This document shows, one piece after another, positions 12,761 to 21,970 of a stretch of 64,000 nt of DNA (positions are counted from its first letter, which is position 1; every line of letters starts with the position of its first letter). The stretch covers positions 72,160-136,159 of the forward strand of contig MU277681.1 of assembly GCA_022385805.1 (NCBI GenBank), given 5' to 3'. The notes beneath the pieces were generated by a model. It saw nothing but the letters and a program-made list of their open reading frames with translations, made no database searches and was not told where the DNA came from. Source of the DNA: Pilatotrama ljubarskyi (lineage: Eukaryota; Basidiomycota; Agaricomycetes; Polyporales; Polyporaceae). The translations under genes were made by a program, and so were the position numbers.

Positions 12761-12793
12761 GAGTGCGAGTGCGAGTGCGAGTGCGAGCGCGAG
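12761..12793. repeat. Hexanucleotide microsatellite (GAGTGC)n
   Basis: About five imperfect tandem copies of gagtgc, drifting to gagcgc at the right end. The run lies about 430 bp upstream of the zinc-finger gene start. No function is implied. Confidence 0.85.
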
Positions 12794-13120
12794 CCGCGTT
12801 GCACTGTGACAAATGACCACCCCATCCAGGGACACATCCTAGCAGAACACGCCTTCTGGTCTCGGGGAGTAGCAGCAGCAATCGTGACGTGCGTCCCAGA
12901 GCAGGTGCATTGCGAAATGATGTGTGGCTTATCGCAGCCGCAGGCGGGGGCCAAGGCCCTGGCCACACAGTTCGGTTTGGTATGCCCGCAGTTCTGCCGA
13001 AAGCCACCGCCCTCCTAGCTGCTTCTATTATGACACGGGGCATTAGCTCGGAGGAGCTCGTGTGATCACGTTCTGCGCGCATCCCAGATTCGCTTCGAGT
13101 CCTGCTGCTCGAGTCGGGAG

Positions 13121-13130
13121 GTATATTATG
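13121..13130 (+). promoter_or_regulatory. TATA-like element upstream of zinc-finger gene 1
   Basis: The sequence gtatattatg lies about 100 bp before the ATG at 13228, a plausible core-promoter position. Based on sequence resemblance only. Confidence 0.3.
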
Positions 13131-13227
13131 TCGCCAAACTGGACCGCTCAAAGCTCGCCCCGCTACCAACCTGCTACTTCCTGCGATCCGTCGAATTCCT
13201 CCTGAGCCTTCCCCCGTCGCTCCCGCC

Positions 13228-14340
13228 ATGGCTTCCACTGTCATGCACATGCCTCGTCCCACCGTGAAGGTGAGGAATCTTCACATGACATCATTGTGCG
13301 CTCCTACTGACTGTCCCGCCCTCTGTTTACAGCGTGCAGCTCTCACTTGGCCCGGCGATGCAACCCGTCGGAGCCATTTCGAGGACTTCCTCCGCGAGAT
13401 TGGTGCCGACCCCGAGTCGATGTACCTGTGCTGCAAGGGTTAGTCAGGTTTCAGCTACGGTCTCCAGGGCACTGACCCACATTTCGAATGAATAGGCACC
13501 TCGCCTCATCCGCATGTACATGGCCACATGCGTCACGGATCGACGCCTTCTTTTGGATTTAAGGCTCGATCATCTCCATCGAGAGCGGTCAGTGCCATCT
13601 AAGATCACATAAGATATCTCCGCTGAATGCATTACTGTTAGTTCGACAAGGCTCGCGCTTCCCCCGAGGGTACGAGCCGCCGACCGACGGTCGAGACCCA
13701 GACACGTCCCGTGCTCAACAGAGGACGGACGACATCTTCGACCAAAGTCTCCAGTGCTCCGAGCCCCAGTATCCCGATTCCCTCGAAAAGCCCCGCACTC
13801 TCCTACATCGACCTCGACAGCCCCGACGCGACGCCCACGTACAACCACTTCTCCTCCGCACGCGACGCGCTCCGCCTCTTCGTGGGCGGCACGTCGGTCG
13901 ACGAGCGTCCATCTCGTGCACCCACTCGAACCTTCTTCCGCGACCGCGTCCCCGCTTCGCGCTCACCTGACTCCGAAGCGAGCCCCTCGCCATCTTCCTC
14001 TGAAGTATTGGAGCACCGCTCTCGTACGAGGTCTTCTGCTCGCTCGTCCAGTCCCACCCCCTCGATCGACTCCCTCGACACCGCGTCATCCTCTGAGGCC
14101 CCTGCGACGCCGAAGACGCAGTCCGTGCTCGCCCACGAGCTGCCCCTCAGCCTTGACGATGTCGAGCGCTCGTCACCGTACAGGGTGGAGAGCAAGTGCG
14201 CGAGCTGCCACCGATCGGGCTTGAACTTCCCGAGCTGCGCGAAGTGCGGGGAACGGTGGTGCTCGCGCGAGTGCAGGCTGCACGGACAGCACGGCTCTTC
14301 TGCCACTCACGCTTGTCACGGACGGTCGGCGAGCGCGTGA
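13228..14340 (+). CDS. Ser-rich protein with C-terminal HIT/MYND-like zinc finger, paralogue 1
   Basis: Four exons (13228-13269, 13333-13438, 13496-13587, 13642-14340) give 312 aa in phase. The N-terminus MASTVMHMPRPTVK leads into a short ordered segment, SHFEDFLREIGADPESMYLC. A long Ser/Thr/Pro/Arg-rich disordered middle follows, with patches such as LSYIDLDSPDATPTYNHF. The C-terminus has ligands C266, C269, C279, C282, C287, C291, H303 and C305. This is a C-x2-C-x9-C-x2-C-x4-C-x3-C..H-x-C pattern with a GLNFPSC insert and RWCSREC. It resembles treble-clef HIT or MYND fingers, but the last ligand spacing (H-x-C) is unusual. Such fingers usually bind protein partners. The next gene on the same strand has the same finger, so the pair is a tandem duplication. 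Function unknown. Confidence 0.82.
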
Positions 14341-15579
14341 GGTGTCTGCCGGCCTCTGCCGGCCGGCATGCGTGCATTTAGAGTAGCGTTTCGACATGGA
14401 GGACGGATACAATCCTACAGTGATACTGTCCTGGTGACAGGATTGCCAGGGCATCTGGACTAGAGCTAGGTATCATATGATCTGTATCGTTAGCCTTGTT
14501 ACTATACATGTATTGCATGTGAATGAAACGTCCAGGGCCGCAAGCGTGTTACCGTAGAGCGGGCACCCGGATGAGCCTTCTGCTCGGCATTGCTTTGCGC
14601 TGCTCTCGCAAGTACTAGCACGCGCTATGTCGTTCTCTACACCGTACTAAACTCAGAAGTCAGGCCCGAGTGTCCGCGAAGCAATGTTCATGTGTTTGAA
14701 TTGTTGTGAGCTACAAGTTATAGTCGCATTCTTGTGAGTTCAAGCACTGTTCCGGAGCTCGACGGTCGGTCAGGCGGCTGCGCTTCGAGGAGATGGGACT
14801 CGATGGAATGGGGGAATCTGGCGTGGTGTCACGCCACGGCGACGGTGTCCTACTGGCAGTCCGCCGCGGCACTCGCTGACACTTCCGACTACGGGAACAG
14901 TACAGATTTAGTAAACCTGCTGCCACACCGTCCATTCTCCATCACATTATCCACAGGTGTGATCGAGGCCGACTTCGCCCGAGCCCTGGAAGGTCTTCTC
15001 GTCGTTCCCGTGGTGTCGCCAGAAGACGGGGACATGGTGGTCGTGTGCCAACCATTCACCGGTGAGATTGAGTTCGCAGGTGAGTAGGCCACGTCCAAGA
15101 TATAGATGATGTGTCTGCAGGCGATGGGCCCGAACCTTCTGTACTGCTGTGGGCGTTGCAGATAAGGCTGGAGCATCGGGAAACGCGGGAGCCCATTGGA
15201 GCGTTTGGAGCGAGCAGCGATATATCAACTTGGACAGGCTCGCCAGACCCCTTTCGAAGTCCCCCCGCCGTCCGCCATCTCCATTCACTGCTCTCGTCTT
15301 CTCGTCGTGTCTCGCAGGTGCTTTTCCTGTTGTTGCAGCGAGCCGCCGGCTTGTACGATCGGTCGAGAGCGACCCGCTCGCGGAAGAACAGTGCACTCCA
15401 TCATTGCATCAAGGTACAAGCGCCCGCTGTCCCTGTACAGGACGCCGTAGACGCCCGGAGCATAATGTTGGTCGTGTGACGGCTTTCCCTTTTCTTTTCG
15501 ATCGCCATGTTCACATAAAACGTCGTCTGCTTTCGCCCAGCTGCTTTGCACTCCTCCCACAACTCCAGACAATCCAGCC
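14341..15579. other. Spacer between the tandem zinc-finger genes
   Basis: This should contain the 3' UTR of paralogue 1 and the promoter of paralogue 2. A 117-codon plus-strand frame (14734-15087) and others lack motifs and cannot be supported. No remnant of the N-terminal exons of paralogue 1 was found here. Confidence 0.45.
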
Positions 15580-16773
15580 ATGTCGGCCACCGTTTGCGAG
15601 ACGGCTTTGCACTCGCACACTCACCACGATGAACAGACACATACGCAGCCGGGCCGCTATCTCTGGGTATGTCTTCTCCGCGACCAGGCGCCGCCTTTCT
15701 CTCACGACCGCTCCCTCCAGCCATCCTTCAGCAGCCTCCGCACTAGCAGCAGCAGAAGCAAAAGCAGACCCTCCGCGCTGCGAGTCGTAACGTCCGAAAC
15801 TACCCCGACGCCCATCACAAAGTCGCCTAGCGCAAGCGCGGAGCCCATCGTCCCGGCACCAGGGGTGAGAGCCTCCTCAGACTGTCCGTCTCGCGATTCT
15901 TCTGCACCCGCCGACGCCGCGGCGGCAGTACGGGAGCAGGTCCGACTGCCAGAACCTGAGCCATCCTCGTCACCGTCAGCCACCAAGAAAGCTAAGGCCC
16001 ATGCCCATGCCCGGGCCAAGTCGACCACTGCCGTCGGCGAGCCCAGCAGCCGTCTGGACTCTTCGTCGGCGCGGACGACCCCGCGAGCGAGAGCTGCCTC
16101 CTCTGTGGCAATGGCCACCATGCCGCACTCGCATTCGCGTCCGCGACCACGTCTTCCCTCCATGCTCTCCTCTGTCATGACCAACCCCAGGGCCCCGGTG
16201 CAGACCAAGATGGCGTCCACCGGGGACTCGGAGCTGGTTGGCTCCTTCGCACCCACGAGCAGCCCGCGCGAGAGGCTCCTCAGCATTCTATCTATCGGCG
16301 GCGCACTACCCTCCCCCTCGCCGTCTGCGCCACCCTCGCCACGTCGCGCACCGCTCAGCCTTCGTCTCACGACGGACCGTCTGCAGCGGCTCAACTCCTC
16401 TGAACGTCGGCGTCAGTCCGTTACATCTACAGTCGACTCGCCGTCGACGTCCATCCCCTCTATCTGCCGTACTCCTTCGTCCTACTCCGGCTCAGAGTAC
16501 TTCCCCACCGCCCCGTCCTCGGCTGGGCCCGCCACACCCGTGCATGCCGCCACGGTGCTCCCCCAAGCGCGCAAGTCCGAGTCGTCGCTATACCCCGTCC
16601 TGGAGAGCCTCGAGCGCTCCTCGATGTTCTGCGTCCAGACGGCGTGCGCCACTTGCGGGAAGCATGGCTCGAACTTCCCGTGCTGCCCCAGGTGCGGGGA
16701 GATGTGGTGCTCCCGCTCGTGCCGGCTGCAGAGGGGGAACGGGAAGCGACATATCTGCTCGAAGAGTGGATGA
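15580..16773 (+). CDS. Ser-rich protein with C-terminal HIT/MYND-like zinc finger, paralogue 2
   Basis: The ATG at 15580 follows a pyrimidine-rich leader. A 54-nt in-frame intron (15667-15720, gtatgt..ctccag) is likely; with it the protein is 379 aa, without it 397. The N-terminus is His/Thr-rich (MSATVCETALHSHTHH). The middle is Ser/Pro/Arg-rich and disordered. The C-terminal finger has C338, C341, C351, C354, C359, C363, H373 and C375, with exactly the ligand spacing of paralogue 1 for the first six cysteines and the same G-x-NFP and WCSR-x-CRL signatures. LESLERSSMF parallels LDDVERSSPY just before the finger in paralogue 1. The ordered N-terminal segment of paralogue 1 is missing here. 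Function unknown; an adaptor or regulatory role is only an inference. Confidence 0.8.
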   Translation: MSATVCETALHSHTHHDEQTHTQPGRYLWVCLLRDQAPPFSHDRSLQPSFSSLRTSSSRSKSRPSALRVVTSETTPTPITKSPSASAEPIVPAPGVRASSDCPSRDSSAPADAAAAVREQVRLPEPEPSSSPSATKKAKAHAHARAKSTTAVGEPSSRLDSSSARTTPRARAASSVAMATMPHSHSRPRPRLPSMLSSVMTNPRAPVQTKMASTGDSELVGSFAPTSSPRERLLSILSIGGALPSPSPSAPPSPRRAPLSLRLTTDRLQRLNSSERRRQSVTSTVDSPSTSIPSICRTPSSYSGSEYFPTAPSSAGPATPVHAATVLPQARKSESSLYPVLESLERSSMFCVQTACATCGKHGSNFPCCPRCGEMWCSRSCRLQRGNGKRHICSKSG

Positions 16774-17178
16774 GCGGGCGGACGGGTGCACCTTTGTCGG
16801 TCTGAGTGGTTTATCGTCGCCCCCTTGCTTTGCTTCTCGGTTGTCGCTCTTCATGCATCTCAGTCGTCGCACCCAAGTACTTAGAGCTAGAGCCCTTCAT
16901 TCCTCCTGCTCTTCTGAATCTGTAGCATGCTGTATACTAATGATCTCGCACGTCTTCCTCGTCCCTTGCTTCACTTGTCCCTTGTGGCCGCCCCTTGTTG
17001 GTATACCTGTACATATGTACCTTCCCTCTTGCTACTATCTTTCATTGTCACGAAACTTTCCGGGACCGCACTATGCTCTCGAGAGCAAACCCCTCACCAA
17101 GGAAGCAGTATAGTATGTATACCCACCAAGAAAACGTGCGGAGCAAATGGACTACCAGTTCGTGCCCCTGCATACATG
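16774..17178. other. Convergent 3' regions
   Basis: This lies between the stop of zinc-finger paralogue 2 (plus) and the stop of BUD22 (minus). It should hold both 3' UTRs. AT-richer sequence with several TATA and poly-pyrimidine stretches is seen; no gene. Confidence 0.5.
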
Positions 17179-18960
17179 CTAGGAGAACTTGATCTTCTTT
17201 CCCTGCGCAGGGATAATGCTCGGATTGAGCTTTTCCTTCAGCTTCCTCTTCGCCTCCCATGACGGGTGCAGCGGCTTATCGTCGCTCTTCTTCCCGCCTG
17301 CACCCGAGCCTGCACCCGCACCACCCGCACCAGCCTGCCTCTTCGGCCACCCGCCATCCACAGGAGGCGGCAGCGGCCCACCAGCGTTCCCTCTCTGTCC
17401 AGGTCCATGCTGTCCTGCCCCGGGACGTCCGCGGGGCGGCGCGCCGTCCCGCGGACCACGTCCCTGCCCCTGCCGCTGTCCCTGATTCTTGCCATTGTTT
17501 CCCTTGCCTCCGCCCCACTGGCGAGCATTCTGCGCCCCGGAGGTCTCGTGCTGCTTCTTGACGTGGTTCGCGTTCTTGCCGTACTTCTTCTCCCAGATCC
17601 TGCGTGCGCGGACAGTATGTCAGACATCGGACGGCAAAAACGCGGAGGAACGGTGGGAAAGGGGGAAGAGGTTGTACGTACGCTCTGCGCGCGCGCTGTC
17701 CGCGCCGGTTCTTCCGGGGCATGTCTGCGGCGGCGGCTTCTGCGTCCGCGTCTGAGAGGTCGGACGCGTCCGAGTCGCCGCGCGTGAAGCCGACGGAGAG
17801 GGAGGGTAGGAAGGTCGATTCAGCACCGATTGTTTTGGACTTGCTCTTGGTATCTTTGGGGGCGGCGGGAGGTTTGGTTTTCGGCTGTTTTGCGGGGGGC
17901 GCTGAGTCCTCTTCGCTGTCGTCGTCATCGTCCTCGTCCTCGTCTTGAGACTCGTCTGAGGAGCCCACCATGGCGTAGTTGCCGCCGTCCACCGACCCGG
18001 ACTCCCAACCCGCGCCATCTTCATAGCCATCGACCGTCCCGGACTCCCAGCCCGCGTTGTCCACCTCCTCTTCGCTTCCGCTCTCCTCGTTCTCGTTCTC
18101 CGTATCGGAATCGCCTGGTGCTGCGACTCGAGCCTTCTTGCTCTTGGTCGCCGGCCGCTCGACATCTACGTCCGCTTCTTCCTCCTCATCACTCTCTTCC
18201 TCGCTCGACTCCGCCTCTTGCGACTGAACCCTCGCCTTTGCTTTGGCTAGTGAGGGGTCCACAATATCTCTGAGCGAGTCCACGACGGTGTGAACTACCT
18301 CCGCAATCGTCTTGGAGCTGAGCAGTCTGCCATGCACCTTCGCAGCAGACGAGCCTGGCTCCTGCGGCTGCACCAAATTCTCAGAGAGCTTCTCGGCGAC
18401 CGCAGCTTTGACGTCCTCATTCTCGGATAACAGACGATCTTTCATGATCTTGGTCTTCAGCGCCGTGTTCGCAAAAGGTTCATGGTCGACATGCTGAAGT
18501 AACGTCAGTCCAGAGCTCTGGGAGAATGTACCAATGGGACCGTACCTTCAGCACCTCGAGCTGCCGTTCTAGCTCAGCAGGGTCGTCGCCTTTGACGTTT
18601 CCCTTCTGCGGCTTCTCCCCTCTACGCATATACCCAGCGATGAGCACTTATACCACCCGGAAGTAGGTGGCACTGACCTCGCCGCCTTGAGCCGCTTGAT
18701 GAGCTTCCGGAGCTCGAACGCTACTGCCTTCTTGGCCGCCTTGCGCACCTCGTGCAGACCGTGATGCTTGCACACACTTAGCACATTCAGCCTGCGCTGG
18801 CAGAGCGCGGGTCCAGAGAGAGCGTACACACCAATTTCTTCCCGATCAGCTCGCCCGGGGTCTCGCGCTTCACCGGCGGTGCCTTCGTCTTTCCCCCTTC
18901 AGGGCGTTTCCGTTTCGTGCCGCGTTGCGCCGATGCGTCTGTTTGAGGATTTGGTACCAT
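17179..18960 (-). CDS. BUD22: Bud22-family protein, 18S rRNA maturation
   Basis: Bud22 (human relative SRFBP1) acts in the nucleolus in early 40S subunit assembly and 18S rRNA processing. Five exons (18960-18832, 18766-18678, 18621-18546, 18493-17682, 17599-17179) give 508 aa in phase. Family marks are the N-terminal helix KLHHGLHEVRKAAKKAVAFE followed by LRKLIKRLK, the motif NRRGQRARRAIWEKKYGKNA, and the C-terminal LHPSWEAKRKLKEKL. Between them lies a Glu/Asp/Ser-rich acidic region with two copies of a GWESG.VDG repeat, then a Gly/Arg/Pro-rich stretch before the end. Intron 1 uses an acceptor 18 nt downstream of a nearer CAG, because only that choice gives the conserved KLHHG. The ATG at 18960 is the first in frame. 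Confidence 0.93.
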
Positions 18961-19360
18961 AGCGTCTATTGCCACCACGATTCAAACTGGGTATCAGAAC
19001 AAGCAGAGTGCGCAAGTCGAGGGAAGAACCGTGGTATGTGTGTAGAGAGAGCACTCGATCGACGTTCGCGTTAACTTTTCCGGGCGCCTACAGAGACACG
19101 CCGACATTGCCGAGAATCCCGGACTTCCTCACTGCAGGCGCTCCCGCTCAATGGTTGTAACTTGCCATCATTACTCTCAGGCTGCATGACATTGCTTTCA
19201 TATCCATACATGCGCGTATTGCTATCGGTGAGATACACAGGTTTTAGAGACGGTATAGTTGGTCCTCTATGGCTGCGTAGCTTGGGCTTCAATCATGGAA
19301 CACTGCGGTTCTGTACGAGATGTGCTACAGCGGAGTCGGATAGCGACGCTGGCGAACTTG
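18961..19360. other. Intergenic, BUD22 promoter side
   Basis: About 400 bp between the BUD22 start and the oxygenase stop, both genes on the minus strand. It should contain the BUD22 promoter and the oxygenase 3' UTR. No gene seen. Confidence 0.5.
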
Positions 19361-20949
19361 TTAGGTAGCAAAGACCGCCTCGAGCTTCTTCATGATGTAC
19401 TCTCCCGCCTGAGATTTGTATACCGCAGATCAGGAATCGCGATACATGTCAAGGTGAGTAACGCAGCGTGCTACGCACCAGAACTATCAACTGACCGTGA
19501 TAGGCTCGCGTTTCTTGCCGTGCTCTGATGTACCGGGGAGACACTCCACGGCGATGTCAAAGTCCTCATAGTAGAGCCGGCACTGTCAGTGTCCTTGGCC
19601 ATCCCAAGGAGGACGCCGGTAATGCTCACGGTCGAACAGAACTACGAAGTCATGGGTTCACTAGTACTCCTGGTCAACCGTAGTCCACGAAATGGTCCGT
19701 CAGGTAATCACATATGCGATTGAGTAGCGGTCGGGAGTCAGCCCATCCTTCATCCCAGGTGGTGCCTGTACTCGGTGAACTGCACTTCTGATCCGGTCGT
19801 TGGTCACTGCACAGGACCGCTGACTTGTAAGCGCGACGGACTCACACTGTTGGAGGAAATCGCCAGCATTGACGATCATCGCTCCGGGAACGGGAGGTAC
19901 ATACTAGCATTGCAAGACGGTGCGTCGATATCGTCGTTCACGCTCGTGTGTCAATCAAACAGGGGTAGCACTGACGATGAATTTCCCAGGACGTCCCGGC
20001 TCCTCTACCTGAAGGCCCCCAATGTCGTCCTGGAAGAGCAGAGTGATGGTCCCGAAATCGGAGTGCGCCCCAATCCTCGACACCTGCCCTTCGATGACTT
20101 GTAGAGCTGGTACCCTGCAGATGCAATCGTCAGCTGCTGCGAATACCCCCCTTATGAGCGATCGGCATGCTCACGGTGGGTAGTGCAGCAGCCGCAGCGT
20201 CTGGTCGCGTCCGGAGTGGTGCTTGGATAGGCGGTCCCCTTCCAGCTCCAATCCCACTGCGATCGCCCTGAGGACCGCAATCTCAGTGGCATAACACTTC
20301 TGCGCGGCAAGTCAGCCAGCCGTCCATCCCTTCCGCAGATCCAACACAAAGCTCACCCAGTAGAACTCCTGGCACGCTTCATTGAAACCCGGCAAGACGC
20401 GCTCCGGTAGCCAAATGTTCTTCCCGAGCATACTGTCGTCCCTCCCGCCACAGGAGAAGTTCTCCATCGCGTCCGGCTTCCGACCCAGCGTTTCGCCCGT
20501 GCTCTCATCCTTCCGGGAGAAAGCCTCGACTCCAGGAGCAGTCCATCCTACCAAGGCATATCGATTCGGCTCCATGAATTTGAAGACCCGAACGAGTACC
20601 CACCTCTGTTGATCTGCGGGATACCCGGATGCGGTGCGAGCCGCTTCACCTCCGTCGGCTGCGCGAAGAACCGCTTCGACTGCGCGCGCCAGTCAGTGCT
20701 GTCTTCGTCCACGCTCACGCAAGCACTCACCCACTCGAACGTCCCATCGACAGTCTCCTGCGGCATCCCATAGTTCTTCAGATAGACGAACCCGTACCGC
20801 TCGAACGACTCCACAAGCTCGCGCGCGACCTCCCTCCCCTCCAGACCGGTCGGCGCGTCCAGGAAAGGGCCAAAGTCGACAGTAAGGATGCCTCCCGCGT
20901 TTCCCAGGACTACCGTCGATGCTGACTCCATCGGATCGATCCTGGACAT
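19361..20949 (-). CDS. 2-oxoglutarate/Fe(II)-dependent oxygenase, isopenicillin-N-synthase-like
   Basis: A DIOX_N plus 2OG-FeII_Oxy protein of the IPNS-like superfamily, which hydroxylates or desaturates small molecules. The substrate cannot be read from sequence. Exons: 20949-20604, 20547-20357, 20299-20175, 20114-20009, 19903-19846, 19806-19712, then 19582-19496 and 19408-19361, with a possible 12-nt microexon at 19641-19630. Length is 355 aa with the microexon, 351 without. Visible are FERYGFVYLKNYGMP, PQINRGWTA, the Fe-binding GAHSDFGTITLLFQDD (H238, D240), distal SAVHRV (H286) and the 2OG-binding R-Y-S (R302, S304). The C-terminus ITAGEYIMKKLEAVFAT is typical. All catalytic residues are present. 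No neighbouring biosynthetic genes were seen, so it is not obviously part of a cluster. Confidence 0.92.
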
Positions 20950-21970
20950 CTACCCAGCGCTGAGCCTCCAAGCTTCAATGGCAGCGCTGGTCGCTTTCCT
21001 TTGAAGTCTCGCAAAGCTCGCCTTCGCCGCCCCTTATAACGGACAAGCAGATCCTCAGGCCTCGGGGGATAAGCTTCTGATGCCCGGACGATCTTGCATC
21101 AGGATATGTCCGCGACCTTCGAAGGTACACCCGTGATCTACTGTACCCTCAACGATATCTGTGCCCGCCGTGCAGAACGAGTCCAGCCCAGGGAAGCCTT
21201 AGAACTCCGGGCTCGTCCCCGATATCCCGTGTTTGAGATGATTCACGCGGGGGCGCCTTGCGAATGGCCGCTGGATCAGGGCAGGATGCCAAGACATCTC
21301 GGGGGAACAGTCTGAGTTAACCAACAGGGGAGCCTTGCGGGGAACAGCGATAATGCATGCCGTCCATGCATGGACTACGACATTCAAGTTGGGATGTAGC
21401 TAGCGGTAGTACAGCGGAGGAACGCTCAGTACGCTCGCCGTCGGAACATGTACAGTCTCGTCGACGTCGAAGAGATGCGCTGGGTGTGCAGGAAGCAACG
21501 CATGCAAACATACGAATAGCTGTAGTTTCTAAGAGAAAACAAACCGACGTTGACTACCTGCGGCTCGTACGTGAGAACAACTTCGAAACGGCCGCGGCAG
21601 TCCTCGCGATGTTGAACGCTGTGGATTGAATTCAACGCGGGCGCAAAGAAGGAAGGTGCGGCCGCCACTACGAGAACGCAGTACAGTTGTTCATGCATAA
21701 TGCTGGCGGGGACGGAGGAAGAGTACACGGTACGGTACTTATGGGCATGAATGATGAATGGTGTGAAGCGTTCGACAATGCAACGTAACCGATGCTGCTA
21801 CGACGGGGAAGAAAGTATAGGCACGTCTCAGGCTGGCAAAAGAGGTCTGACAGTAGAAGTACACGATGCGGGGACGAAACGACGACAACACTTAGAAACA
21901 CAACAACGTCAACAATTCGACGTAACAGAAAGCGGACAACTTGACACCCAATCCGACGAAGCCTCCCCGC
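20950..21970. other. Intergenic, nothing recognised
   Basis: This lies between the oxygenase start and the stop of the RGS gene. It should include the oxygenase promoter and the RGS 3' UTR. Short frames only, without motifs. Confidence 0.45.

Larger units (their letters stand above)
9810..13227. other. Gene-poor stretch of 3.4 kb
   Basis: Many short open frames occur on both strands, but none has recognisable motifs or convincing splice joins. The left end holds the 5' region of the disordered-protein gene. The right end holds the promoter of the first zinc-finger gene. A hexanucleotide repeat lies at 12761-12793. A fast-evolving small gene or a non-coding RNA cannot be excluded. Confidence 0.45.

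Noticed and set aside
12761..12793. Possible CRISPR-like or satellite array
   Set aside because: It is a simple GAGTGC hexamer microsatellite without spacers.
14734..15087. 117-codon plus-strand frame between the zinc-finger genes
   Set aside because: It does not begin with ATG and shows no similarity to the paralogues or to any family I know.
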